This document shows positions 12,031 through 23,244 of a stretch of DNA of 64,000 nt, piece after piece; positions within the stretch are counted from its first letter, which is position 1, and each line of letters opens with the position of its first letter. The translations under genes were made by a program, and so were the position numbers. The stretch covers positions 1 through 64,000 of the forward strand of contig JAFKAC010000167.1 of the NCBI GenBank assembly GCA_025766275.1, written 5' to 3'. Origin of the DNA: Lactarius indigo (lineage: Eukaryota; Basidiomycota; Agaricomycetes; Russulales; Russulaceae). The notes under the pieces were generated by a model. The model searched no databases. It was given only the letters and a program-made list of their open reading frames with translations, and was not told where the DNA came from.

Positions 12031-13772
12031 TCACGCGTATATTTGCTCGCGGAAGCCAGGCAAGATCTGCGCTGTGCGATGCTCCTGATCCTCGGCGCGC
12101 GGACCCTTCGCGCGTTGCCACTTCTGCTTCGCGAACGTCCAGGCTAGTGGAAAAACCAGAAAGATAAATGATAGAGATAGGGCGCAGTGACTGGATTTGG
12201 ACTCACCCTCGACGGTCGGCACGGGGTTGCCGCTCCGTTCGAACTCGTTCTGCGTGAAACCCTCGCGCTGCAGCACAGGAGATTCCTTTACCGTGTTCAA
12301 GACCACGTCGTTGTGGGGGCTGTTTTCGACCGATACAGTCCCAATATAGATGAGCGTGGACAGCCCTTCCTGCATGACATCAACCAGTGGAGTTGTTACC
12401 TACCGAGAGAAGTAGAGTAGCCCAAGGCGGTCTACGTGTTGTTGGTCCTTAGGTGGCGCAACAACGCTAACATATATAAGTTCAGTAAATGTGAGGGAAG
12501 AAAGCGCCATGTGACTTGTACCGATGGATGGTGCTCCTAACATAACCGCCAGTTAGGAACGAGATGGCGTCGCACGCGTTTACCGTAAGCGTCGCGTCCT
12601 GCGGCTTGACCCACTTCCACTCATTGTGGATCGGGTCACGGATCTGGAGTGCGGCGACGGGCTGGCGAAATAGGAGGGTGAAGCTGCCTAGATCTGCGCC
12701 ACAATATGCAATGGAAAGCGAGTGAGCATGCAGTCACCGGACCGAGTTATTTATGCGTACCGGTGTGACCGGGGACCCAGTGGTTACCAATGGTGGCGTT
12801 CTCCTCCGGGGTGAACTTGGTGTACTTCATGTACCGAAGGTGGTCTTCACTTTTCACCTCATACTTGTGGGTATTGCGGAAGAAGTCCTCGGGTAGTTCG
12901 AGAGCGATCGCAAGAAGCGTGTGGAGTGGGTCCAATACCTCGGAGTGAAGTAGCTTAATATGATTTAATATAGAAAGAAGGCACCATGAGTCTGGGAAGT
13001 GACACACCTTGGCGAATTGCTCTATCTCTTCGATATTGTTCTGAATGAGTTGAGGGTGGTTGTGCTCAAAGTCGCCGTTGAACTCTGCACAATTGCAATC
13101 ACGTCAAGATGGGTATTAGTGAGCGGGATATTGCTGGTGTAAAACGTACTCGGGATATTGTATATCTCCACACGATCCTTGATACCTGTCTTCGTATCAA
13201 GACTGAGTAACAGTGAGTTCGTGATTAAGTGTATAAGTAGTGCGGATGTACATGCGACGACCAGCAGGGACATAGCCATTGAATTGGCCCTGATCTAATA
13301 TCCCCACCTATGTCAGGTAGTGTTAATGACACAACGACCTAATGGAGCACGCACCTAAACCCTCAGGAACATACTTGAGCTTCTCTTCCACAGGGAGCTC
13401 GTAGAACTCCCTTCCAATCGCAAATTGGCGGTTTACGGCTTCTTGGGAAATGTTAAAGTTCTTGACGTAAAAAAATCCCTTCTCTCGCAGGGCCTTGATA
13501 AGGGACCGGGCGAGATCTTGCTTTCCCTCTGGAGTTGAATACTTGGAAAGGTCTAGAGTGATAAGCTCGGCCCAGTCGAGTTTTTCCTAAAAGAAGTGTT
13601 CAATGTAATATTCAAGTTCCGTATGGAGCACTTTCTCACTTTTGTCTCTGGGACAAAGGTGTAAGAACCTGCAAGAATTTCTCAGTCAACGTTGGGGGGG
13701 AACAAGTTGGAGGCAGCCGGCTCGGGCCGTGAGCCGTGGCTGTGACGGACCGAGATTAACTTGGCCGGGCAT
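12031..13772 (-). CDS. 2-oxoglutarate/Fe(II)-dependent dioxygenase, copy 2
   Basis: Close paralogue of the oxygenase at 3952-5673, with the same exon layout and the same tiny first exon (MPGQVNL, start at 13770-13772) spliced to GSYTFVPETK. Diagnostic residues are all present: HTDLGSFTLLFRQPVAALQI (HxD iron ligands, split by an intron near 12768), the distal His in VRSTIHR-like context, and RLGLLYFSR for 2-oxoglutarate. The C-terminus ends GFREQIYA at 12031. Compared with copy 1 it has GNHWVPGHT instead of GNWSRGHT just before the active site, one codon longer. It is divergent from the MFS permease at 14238 (about 465 bp apart). That arrangement suggests co-regulation and a permease moving the oxygenase's substrate or product. 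The substrate is unknown. Confidence 0.88.
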
Positions 13773-14237
13773 TGCAACTTGACCCAAGCTTTGAGCAGAA
13801 AGAATCAGTCGTGCGACATCGAAACAGCTCTTGTGACTCAATTTATATCTTTCAGATATGAACCGTTTTCTTATGATTGGTGAGACACTGGTCACCGGGA
13901 TGTCGTGCCATTTGCGGACCGATCAAGTCACCTCATCGGGCACCTCATTGCGCTTCGCGATTGCGTGCGAGACCATTCCTTGTGGCTAGTGCTGGGATCT
14001 CTCGGCCGTCTGTTTTCGTGGGGTCTTCTAATGCGACTACATCTCAGCTCTCAGGATAATCCGTTGAGGCGACCATCGTATCTTAGCCTTCCCTGACGTG
14101 CGATTGCCTCATCGCTCTTCACCAAACGACAATTGCGCCATCTGCCCCGCAGTTACAATTCTCCCGCATATCGCCAGCTCGGCTAGTCTCCCTTACCAAC
14201 TTGGGGCACACGATGTTAACTGGGCAATTTCTGTTAA
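13773..14237. promoter_or_regulatory. Divergent promoter region, oxygenase copy 2 / MFS permease
   Basis: A short intergenic region between head-to-head starts at 13772 (minus) and 14238 (plus). It is the duplicate of 5674-6172. Long shared blocks suggest retained control elements, but no individual factor-binding site can be named. Confidence 0.5.
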
Positions 14238-16938
14238 ATGCCGGCGGCTCTCAACTACACCTTGCACCTGGTGACAGCCCAGCTTTTCCGTATCAACCTT
14301 TGGACGAAATGGGAAACGCTAAGCAGGTGACTCGCCCTTGGTCAAGTTACATATGGTGTGCCTCTCATTGTCGCTCAATGGCTTCGGCATAACTTACATG
14401 GAAAATGCAGGGATTCCTGGAACAAATCACCAGAGGAGCGCAAATTTCTTAGACGCCTAGATGCTTGCCTCATCACATACGCGGCTCTTTCCTACTTCAG
14501 TAAATACCTCGACCAGCAGAATGTCACTGTGAGCACGCATGGTCCTAAGCTAAAAAATGATTGACTTCATAAATATACGGGCTATAGAATGCCTACGTAT
14601 CTGGGATGCAAGAGGAGTAGGTTATTACGATCCGTCATGTCTTGGACTGTGTCTGACAACGCTGGGGAAAGTCTCCACCTTCATGGCAATCAACTCAATT
14701 ATATCACCACCTCGTGGACTGTGGGATATGTTATAGGGCAGATTCCGTCAAAGTAAGCGATGCTGTTGCCTTGTCGAGCGTTATCTCACAAGTACGTAGC
14801 ATGCTTATTACGCGCATCCGACCGTCGATATGGGTAAGTTGGATGTCTCTTCGTTCCCTGAAAATTCTCTAATGCCACGACTTTAGATACCTGCAATGGA
14901 GTTGATTTGGAGCTCTCTCACAATGTGCCTTGCGTTGAGCAAAAACTTTTCAACCCTCTGCGCAATCCGTTTCCTAGTTGGATTGGCAGAGTCAACCTTT
15001 TATCCCGCTATACAGGTGAGCCCAATGTTATTTCGTGATACGACGGTACAGTCATGACATTCAACCGTCCGACATAGTATGTTATCGGAAGCTGGTACAA
15101 AAAGGAAGAGCTAGCGAAGAGATCCTGCATATTCCACGTGAATCCATAAATCTACTTCTTCTGCCCTAATGACTTACGGGTTTATTATTTTCGCAGACAG
15201 CCAGCGCAGTGGGCCCCATGGTCAGCGGATTTTTGCAAGCGGTAAGTACAGAATCGGTTGATGACATCATTCGTGTTCACATGGTCTGCTCTACAGGGCG
15301 TTTATAATGGCCTTAACAATAGAGGTGGCGTCGCAGGATGGAAATGTGAGTTTAGATGTCCTTTTCACTTCATATACGAGCCGACTTTCCCTCTTCTCAG
15401 GGCTGTTCATCATCGATGGGGTCATTACCATCCCCATCGCGCTTCTTGGCTTTATCATTATGCCAGATTTGCCAACAACGACCAAGCCATCCATTTTCTA
15501 TACCCAAGAACAGCTTGACATTGCCATCAAGCGTATGGAGTCTGAGGGACGGAAACCCCCCGGGAAGCTTACCAAAGAGAAGGTGTGACTTTAGTTGTTG
15601 ATATCTTGCGGATTCTCATACTATTTGATAGGTTCGCGGCTTTTTTTCTACATGGCATATATACGCGCTCGTGCCCCGTGAGTTCTCCATATACATCGCC
15701 TCCAATCTTGTACTGACGCGGAACGGTCGTTCAGTTTATGTCTTGGTACGGTCTCACACAGTCATTGCGATCTGGCGCTAATCGCGTCTTCAGTTCAACA
15801 ATGGCGGGGGCGGGTCGACGTCCATGATCTTCTGGTAATAACACCATTTCGTCTTTATGTTAGCATACCCTCTGATGAGGCGCCATAGGCTGAAGAGTTT
15901 CAACAAGCCCGGGCACATCGTCTATACCATCGGGCAGATCAATACGTATCCCCTTGGTATATATTCCCTGCAGATCGTGACGAGTAGGTCTTGATATTTG
16001 GCTCAGCGGCGGAGTACTGATGTCTGTGCCAAGCCCTAATATATGCCTGGTGGAGCGACGCAGTCGTGGCACGCTGGCCACCAATACTTTTTGCTGGGGT
16101 AAATCTAGAAGCACTCACCATCCTACCGTTGCTCACGCTCCGAAGGTATGGTCAATTATTACCTATTCAGTTCTTGCAGCAACACCAGTGTATACTCACA
16201 TCGCGCGGTATGAGACCGTCCAATGTTCTCAGGTCCGGGGTCTAACTGTTCTCACCACCTAGACGCTGGACATTTTATTACTTTGTAAGATGGCGCCCAA
16301 CTTGAAGTCACGTTTCTTTACTAAATCCGTAGACCGGTTGCATCGGAGGCTTGTCGGGTCTGATTATGGCATGGGTTAATGAGCTCAATAGCCATGATAA
16401 CGAGAGCACGCACCTTCTTCCGTACCTCCGCGAAGACCATGGCGGGACTGACGTTATTCCACAGAACGCGCGTTCGTCGTCGCATCTTGCAACATGTTCG
16501 CCTACGTGTTTCAGGCCTGGTTACCCATGTGAGCTGCCTATCGTTCATCTCGTCACGCAATCACTACTTGATCTAACCGCAACCGCCTTCAAGTGTCATA
16601 TTCCCTCAGGTACAACAACCGCGGTATGTGATTAGCGCACGGTGTTACTGGTTGGAATTCATGGTACTGCATCTGTACAGGGTGTTCTTGGGTAACGTCA
16701 CGACTGCATGCATCAATTTCTCGATGAGTACGTACAAAGCACACCCTGTAGATGCCCACCCCCAAGCTTACACACGCTAAAAGTCGTAGCTGCGTTGACA
16801 ACGCTGTCCTTCCAACGTCGGGATCAGCGACGCGCGGCAATAAGTGAGATTAGAACACCTAGTGGCGTCACGGACGACGGCCATGAGAGCATAAAGAGCA
16901 TTGACACGAAGAGGCGGGCAGAGGAAGGAGTCCCTTAG
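14238..16938 (+). CDS. MFS permease, anion:cation symporter (Dal5/Tna1/Liz1-like)
   Basis: Plasma-membrane major facilitator of the fungal allantoate, nicotinate and pantothenate permease group; the real substrate is unknown. The start at 14238 gives MPAALNYTLHLVTAQLFRIN, then SRDSWNKSPEERKFLRRLD, ALSYFSKYLDQQNVT and NAYVSGMQEDLHLHGNQLNY. Next come TSWTVGYVIGQIPSN and TRIRPSIWIPAMELIW, CAIRFLVGLAESTFYPAIQ, TASAVGPMVSGFLQAG, FIIDGVITIPIALLGF, FNNGGGGSTSMIFWLKSFNK, NLE plus THIARRWTFYYFTGCIGG, NEKRAFVVASCNMFAYVFQA and a hydrophilic tail ending RRAEEGVP. The region around 15960-16020 is spliced less certainly. One intron after NE (about 16404-16463) needs a GC donor. Otherwise it appears intact. 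It is divergently paired with oxygenase copy 2. Confidence 0.88.
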
Positions 16939-17271
16939 TTTGGGCTCGAGATCGAGCTCGAATTGGTTCCTTACTCTTGCTATACGGTCGCCTTGTGGAT
17001 TTGTGGATTGGGTCCAAATGTTCTTTAGTGCCGAGACTTGTAGACAAGGCACCGCTTGGCTTTGAGGTGGTCAACCCCGTAAACAGTTCTTTCTCCACAA
17101 GTGGGCTCTCATCGCTATTGTCTATCTGCGGCGGCATCTGCTGACCTAGCCAGACAAGTTCTCTTTGCGGGCGTGAACAAAACAGCGTGGTTGTGGCCCC
17201 GTATACCATGGACTGCGGCTGTTGCTGCCTCCACCTTGTGCGCGATGCCACTGAATACCCTTGATTCCTAA
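16939..17271. other. Intergenic region
   Basis: No gene seen between the MFS stop and the TATA box of the next gene. Antisense frames here overlap the neighbouring coding regions and show no family signature. Confidence 0.5.
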
Positions 17272-17278
17272 TATAAAA
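17272..17278 (+). promoter_or_regulatory. TATA box of the 17335 gene
   Basis: TATAAAA about 57 bp upstream of the ATG at 17335. The spacing supports that ATG rather than any upstream codon as the start. Confidence 0.5.
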
Positions 17279-17334
17279 ACTGGTGCTTGCAAGGCCCAAC
17301 AAGAAACATCGCCCAAAAGCACACTCCAAGAGAA

Positions 17335-18324
17335 ATGGCTTATCACTATTCAAACCCTCCCCCCCCACCATCCTCATTGCGCAGCGTGGCTCCCACAGTC
17401 GACGACCTCTCTTCCCGGGTTTCGCATGACCTCCGCATATACGAGATGGAGCGCACGGAAACCGCGACGCAGGGCGCCGAACACGAAACAGAACGCGGAG
17501 GCGCGCGCTGGTCCGCACTCCGCCCTGCGAATTTGCGCGAGCGCGTCAAGACCGGGCTGCGAGCGGTCCGAGACACGACCGGGCCGCATCCGCGCTCCGG
17601 GGAGAAGCACACGCCCAACGATCGGCCCGAAGCGGCATTCTCGGCGCTCGGCGCCTCTGCAGGTGGTGGTGGTGGTGGTGCACACCTCTTTCTCGCACAG
17701 ACGCCTCCCGACGCGCCGCAGCCGACGGTCGTCTGGGCCTGCCCACAGCAGCAGGGTCAAGGCGTTACTTGGGGCCAGTGGCCGTGCCATACCTTCACGC
17801 ACTGTATCACCGTGCTGACGGAGCGCAACGCACGTGCGATGTACGAGCTCGACGATGAACCGCTCCCGCCCGTGTATGCTTGCGCGTTCGACGGCGTCGC
17901 GCACCTCTGGCTGGTCGTGCCGCCACGCTCCCGGGGTGCAGATACGCAGGAGCCGCCGGTCCTGAGCGACGAGCAGATGCGCGCCGCGGTGGAGTTTGTG
18001 GAAGGAGCGGGGGCAGAGGACGACAATGCCGGCGGGGGGGCTGGACCGATACTACTCGCGTGTGCAGAGAGGAACGAGGTCGACGTCGCCGCGCTCGCTG
18101 TCTTGCTTCTCGCACGCCGTTCCCGTCTGGTTGGGCAGGGCCACACTCCGCTCCCGGATCGCCGCTGGCGGCTGCGTGGTGAGCGCACTCTGGCTGGCTG
18201 CGCACCGACGTACCAGGCAGCGCGGCTACTTGATGATGACCCGGGCGTTTCGCTCATCTGGAAAGGATTATTGAGCTGGCAGGATGTGGAGCGTTTGCAA
18301 GCGGTGCTCTGGACTTGTGGTTGA
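17335..18324 (+). CDS. Hypothetical intronless protein
   Basis: A 329-codon uninterrupted frame with high GC and coding-like third positions, starting MAYHYSNPPPPPSSLRSV. The N-terminal third is disordered and charged, with a poly-Gly stretch (GGGGGG at about residue 114). The C-terminal part looks folded: VTWGQWPCHTFTHCITVLTE, LPPVYACAFDGVAHLWLVVP, then GPILLACAERNEVDVAALAV and DVERLQAVLWTCG at the end. The G-P-I-L-L-x-C-x-E block followed by a helix resembles the loop and helix of dual-specificity phosphatases. The CX5R arginine is absent, so if that similarity is real the protein would be inactive. I do not recognise a named family. It is unusual in lacking introns among intron-rich neighbours. 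Confidence 0.6.
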   Translation: MAYHYSNPPPPPSSLRSVAPTVDDLSSRVSHDLRIYEMERTETATQGAEHETERGGARWSALRPANLRERVKTGLRAVRDTTGPHPRSGEKHTPNDRPEAAFSALGASAGGGGGGAHLFLAQTPPDAPQPTVVWACPQQQGQGVTWGQWPCHTFTHCITVLTERNARAMYELDDEPLPPVYACAFDGVAHLWLVVPPRSRGADTQEPPVLSDEQMRAAVEFVEGAGAEDDNAGGGAGPILLACAERNEVDVAALAVLLLARRSRLVGQGHTPLPDRRWRLRGERTLAGCAPTYQAARLLDDDPGVSLIWKGLLSWQDVERLQAVLWTCG

Positions 18325-19176
18325 TGTTCGGGGGTGTTGGTTGCGTTATCATAGGCCGCCGGTTTGAATGAATGAACGCAGGGCGCTACACTCGTTTCCT
18401 ATTTCAGTTTATAGTAAGTTAAGCAAAAATGTATAGGACGTCAAAAAAAGTTTCTACCGTGACTTTGATCTTGATCGTACTCGCTACACTCTGTCTATGG
18501 ATGACGACGACATTGTCAAGTTGTCAACGAGTGATGCCAGGATGCGCACTGGTAATAGTGGCAGCCGCAGCCCATTCACGCCATCTCCGGCGTACTCGTG
18601 TAGGACGAACGTGAAGAGTCTGAGTAAAGTGACCCTTGGCCAGCTCTTCACTCCGGCCGTCTCCCACTGGCGCCTGTGTCTCTCCTTTCATTTCGCCACC
18701 AAGATGATACGTGCGTTCTCACACGTGTCTCTTTCTCCCACCCAGCTTTTTGGAAAATTTTCAGTAGGTCGGGAAAGTGCCGTTGATTAAATCCCCCGAT
18801 GTCCTGACAACGGGACTTAAATCACAGGCTTCCATGACAAAGGTGCATTCGATTTCCCTCCTTCTTTTTCAGCAAGTTCTCGCGTTCTCGCCATTGGCAA
18901 GATCGAGCTTCTGTTTCCAATATACCGAACATCGTCTGCTGCAGTGCACGCGACCACCTAAAAAGGGAAGATCAAATTGCGCCCTTCCATTGCCTGGATG
19001 GGTGCATCCGCTTTCTCCAAGTTCAATCGTGTCCCATATGTCCTTTTGCCTCACAGAAGACGCCCGCGGAAACCGTATGGGCTTCTTCCGAAGATCTTCT
19101 GGACAGATATAATATGGGTCGTTGATGATGGTCACCCCTCCCCTTAAACCTTCAACTAGCACCTTCGCATCAGGTC
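18325..19176. other. Intergenic; start of P450 duplication
   Basis: No gene recognised. The final 50-60 bp (from about 19120) are similar to 27365-27420 upstream of the P450 pseudogene (shared CACCTTCGC and TTTCTCAGG blocks), marking the left end of that segmental duplication. Confidence 0.5.
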
Positions 19177-21323
19177 ATGCTTTCTCAGGTCTCTGTCGTC
19201 GATATTTTTGCTCTGGCATTATTCTTTGTTGTCCTCTTGGCAATCCGCGGCCATCGACGACGCAGGGAGCACCCCTACCCCCCTGGCCCTCGGCCTCTAC
19301 CTCTAATCGGAAACCTTCTGGATCTCCCAAAGGAGTTCCCTTGGCTCACATATACTCGATGGTCGAAGGTCTACGGTAAGGGGATCACCTATTACCCAGG
19401 GCTCCCTGTTTACAGAACGAAACGATAGGAGATGTATTCTCTCTTCATCTATTTGGCCAGGTTGTCATTGTTTTGAACTCCCCCAAGGCCATCAAGGATC
19501 TCCTCGAGAAACGGGGCGATATCTACTCGGATCGTCCTGTCATCCCGTTTTTTGAGATGTACGTGCATTAGAAGTTAGTTCGCGCTATTTCGTCTGAACT
19601 TGGCTTAGGATGGGATGGGAATGGCTCGTGCCGTTTTCAGGCTATACAGAATTTTGGCGTCAAGCACGCAAGTTACTCGACCGCGGCTTGCGACCGAGCG
19701 CAGCGCTTACGTATCGACCCATGCAGCAAACTAGGGCACGTGTACTCCTCACACGGCTGTTGACAAGCCCGGATGAGTGGAAGGGTCACATCGAACTGTT
19801 CGTGGCACAATTTAGTCTGTTGCGTCTGTCCTTCCTCAGTATCGCATTCTGGACCTCTCAGCTTACAGGGAGAGATGATCTTATCTATGACGTATGGCTA
19901 CGATGCAGAGGGACCGGACGACCGGAAACTTTATGTCGTCAAGAAGATGGCCCAAATCACAGCGACCACGACGCTCCCAGGCGCTCTACTTGTCAATTCT
20001 CTTCCTTTCTGTGCGCGTTCCATTAGTTCTCGCGTAGTCACTATAATGATCCGTCTAAGTGCGGCACATCCCCGAGTGGTTGCCGTGGTTCAGCTATAAG
20101 CCGCTTGCCCGCTGGGGCCACGGTATTGGGGTGGAGGCCGTGCAAGAACCGATGGCGTTCGTAAAGGAATGCATGGCAAGTGCTCAATGCAAATCGTTTA
20201 GGCATTTGTAAAGGCTCATAGGACGCCCTCTAGTCCAACGGCACTGCGAGGCCTTCAATGGCTCTCGATGAACTGCAAGATGCAGAGAAACTTTGTCAAT
20301 CAGAACGCGAAAAGGTGACGGAAACTATCAGCGGAGCTCTTGGGTCCATGTACGCAGGTGAGCGGTCCCGCGACTTCTCACGTCCCGTTGAGATAGCTCT
20401 CTATAGCCGGGACCGACACCGTACGTCTGCGAACAGATTATCTAGATTTCGTTTCATTCCGCCCTTCGTCTTCAGACCTTCAATACCTTGATGACGTTGT
20501 TCGTCGCAATTTTACTTGACCCTGGTGTACAGACGAAGGCGCAGGACGAGCTCGATTCCGTCACCGGACGAGAGCGACTGCCGACGTTTGAGGATCGCCC
20601 AAACTTGCCGTACATTATTGCGATATGTAAGGAAGTCCTGAGATGGAAACCTGTTGTACCACTCTGTATGTCCAACCCGTTACTGCTCATGCGAATATCT
20701 GCACTGATCACCTACAGCTATACCTCATTCAACCCTGCAAGACGACGTCTATGAAGGTTACTTTATCCCCAAGGGTTCGCTATTTTATGATATGGGCCTA
20801 TCTCCGCGTTGCTGATATATATCATCAGGCTCCCTAATCATTCCCAACTCATGGTAAGATACTTGTCCCACGCGCACGCGCCTACGGTGGCTACAATCGT
20901 TCCTAGGGCAATCTTGCACGATCCAGCCGTGTATCCTGATCCAGACGTCTTCAACCCAAGCCGATTTCTTAACTCGGACGGCAGCGTTCGGGATGACTCA
21001 ACCTGGTCTTCTGGGTTCGGATACGGAAAACGCATCTGTCCTGGGAGACATTTCGTGGACGCAACGATGTTTATTGTCGTCGCATCACTTTTCTCGGTCT
21101 TTAATATCGAGAGGGTGAAGCGAGCTGATGGAAGCCCTGAAGAATATTCATTCATGGGGACGGGCATAACGTACGTATCATGTCCGCCGAGAAGCATCGT
21201 TGATTGCCGATTATTTTTTCTTATTTATTTTTTTCAAGTGGTCCAAACCCGTTCTCGTGCTCAATTGTCCCAAGGGATAAAAGAGCCGAAGAACTGATCA
21301 CCGCCGATACTATGGCGCGTTAA
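19177..21323 (+). CDS. Cytochrome P450 monooxygenase (O-methylsterigmatocystin oxidoreductase-like)
   Basis: ER-anchored heme monooxygenase. An N-terminal membrane segment (VVDIFALALFFVVLLAI) is followed by PYPPGPRPLPLIGNLLDLP. Later motifs are all present: I-helix AGTDTT, K-helix ExxR in CKEVLRWKP, PERF-type FNPSRF and the heme loop FGYGKRICPGRHF, whose Cys ligates iron. The C-terminus ends EELITADTMAR, with the stop at 21321-21323. The I-helix AGTDT is carried by a 14-nt micro-exon (20407-20420). One intron after KECM has a GC donor and must run to the second AG (before SNGTARPSM) to avoid an in-frame TAG. The gene appears intact and is the functional partner of the pseudogene at 27421. Substrate unknown; family assignment rests on overall resemblance to CYP64/CYP5037-like fungal P450s. 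Confidence 0.88.
20407..20420 (+). other. 14-nt micro-exon of the P450
   Basis: Flanked by GTGAGC...CTATAG and GTACGT...TTCAG introns. It completes the Ala codon and supplies GTDT of the oxygen-binding I-helix motif, joined to the following exon at TFNTLMTLF. Omitting it would break the I-helix. Confidence 0.75.
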
Positions 21324-21391
21324 AATCTCGGCTTGGCGCAGGTTTTGTGATCTACCGTGGGAGTCCTTCATTTGAAGAGCGTAGTGTACTA

Positions 21392-22176
21392 TCACGAGTT
21401 GGGAGTTTCAAAAAGTTTACTAAATCGTGAATAACAAAACATCAACACAATATTTTCCAATCAGACTTTTGGAGTCGATATGATAATATATGAACTATCT
21501 CTCTGAAGTGTTATCCTGGCAAATGGTGGATGGGTCGTTGTGTCGGAAGAAAGCCGGGCGTACAGGTGCCAAAAGTTGGGAGTTTCAAAACTTTCGTCAC
21601 GAATTGTCACGCTGACTCATACAATCAATCGTGTCTTTGCTTACTCGAATGGTGTGTTAGCTAAGCAGCGGATTTTGAAACTGATGAGGGCGAGCACCAA
21701 TTGTCACGCAAATTCACACTTTCTTCTATATCTCCCCTCCCGTTGCTCTAAATGCCCTAGAATTTTGGATTTGAATTCAATGGTATGCTTATATTATATC
21801 TTGAAAGTTTTGTAGTGTCACGTTCAGTAATACGTAGATCCGAGACTGTTTTAGTCGGATTTTGGGTCTTACCCTGTAATACTGGCAACATCGTGACACA
21901 AGCACAAAAGGAACTTCTTTGTTTTCTCTGTGATCTGAAATTGAGTGGTATATGGGAAACGTATCTAAGTAAAGATCAGCTGTTTTTCTGAAGCGATCCC
22001 TTTAAAAGCTGCGATTCATCAGTAAAACAAAATTTGACTAGCCGTGACTAGGGGAACTAGCTCCTACCATATTTGGGTATCACTAGTCAGCACTAGTCAC
22101 GGCTAGTGCTCCTAGTAACGTTTTGTTTTCCTGATGCTTTGAAACTCTCAACAGTTTTGAAACCCCTAACACGTGA
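21392..22176. mobile_element. 785-bp TIR element with TA target duplication (Tc1/mariner-like, non-autonomous)
   Basis: The ends are imperfect inverted repeats: TCACGAGTTGGGAGTTTCAA at the left and its counterpart (TCACGTGTTAGGGGTTTCAA on the complement) at the right, each flanked by TA. The homologous flank of the P450 pseudogene (near 29210) lacks this block and reads straight through, so insertion occurred after the duplication. Inside, near 22014-22138, is a second nested inverted repeat (CATCAG(T/G)AAAACAAAA arms with CTAGCCGTGACTAG core). No transposase frame was recognised. Confidence 0.7.
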
Positions 22177-23244
22177 TAGTACTGTACTATTATCGTATAT
22201 AATCCTCACAACTTTATGAAAAACATCTGAGAAGCCACTGAGCCGAGATATGATGCAGCAGCTACGCCTAGAATACAATTCGGCCTCATTGCACAACAGT
22301 GCCCGAATAGCGGCGAGCCCGGCGGACATCAGAAGCCCGGTGTCTGCCAGAGGTACCTCTGTGGAAGCCACTAAAAGAAAATATATCAGTAACCGGTGAC
22401 CGGGTTTAATATGTTGACTTTAGAGTCGACCTAAGTTATACTAACGATGCCCTCAAATATTGAGCGACGACTGCCAGTGTAGCATGGCCCCACGGCGAAG
22501 ATATGCCAGCCTAACATGTAGGTTATATGGCCTGTGTACGTCGCCGAGGCCTCTGGACCAGAGGCGACGAGCCACTACACACGCTACAAGAATTTCGGCG
22601 CCGGCGCCGGCTTATCCCAGGACTAGTAGCGTCGATCGCTGTGCTGATACGAATGTAAGTTACGGTACTATACTCTATAGTCTCTATTTCAAAGGGGTGC
22701 ATCGTTCCGGGAACTGACTCTAAAGTGAGAGAAAAGAGTGCGCCGATCATGGGACCCCGAGACCCGAACTGAAACCGTCAACCAACTCCCTACTGGTGTC
22801 TGTCCCTGACGCACTCATGCCAGCCCCCTATGCTATACTATACAGTATGGCGGGTACAAAGGGATCAGAAACATGTGGAACCGATATTGACTAGAACCTG
22901 CAGAGATACTACTCGTAAAGCGCGGTTCAAGTTTCGCAAGTGTGTCCCACATGTCGCATCAGGAAGATCCGAGTCAAAAGTTACTAGCAGTACTAGATCT
23001 AGATTCTAAACTAGTCCTGCCAGTAACTCCGGTGCAGTACTTTTGGAAAAACTTTTGGGTTCTCATTTTCCTGGTGTAAGGACGCGTCATAAGGATACAA
23101 CACGATAGCGATACGCATACAATGACATGGTATAATGACGATCTACACCATTTGACAATGGGAAAATACATTCATTGTGACAACGCGTTCGAGCGCCGAA
23201 CAAGGCGAAGGCGCAGTCACCGATGTCAAAAGCCGGCGCTTGAT
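22177..23244. other. Duplicated 3' flank of the P450
   Basis: Noncoding. Blocks match the flank of the pseudogene at 29215-30060, for example CGTATATAATCCTCACAA, GTGAGAGAAAAG and AAAGCGCGGTTCAAGTTTCG. The similarity fades at about 23000. No gene seen. Confidence 0.6.

Noticed and set aside
13690..13740. Apparent early stops in the first exon of both oxygenase copies
   Set aside because: A GTCCGT...TTGCAG intron directly after MPGQVNL joins in frame to GSYTFVPETK in both copies, so the stops are intronic.
17374..18257. Long minus-strand frames opposite the intronless gene
   Set aside because: Antisense shadows of a GC-rich plus-strand gene; composition is Arg/Ser/Ala-biased and no motif is visible.
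20233..20235. In-frame TAG in the intact P450 after DAL
   Set aside because: Using the next AG (CCCTCTAG) as acceptor removes it and keeps the frame into SNGTARPSM, so it is intronic.
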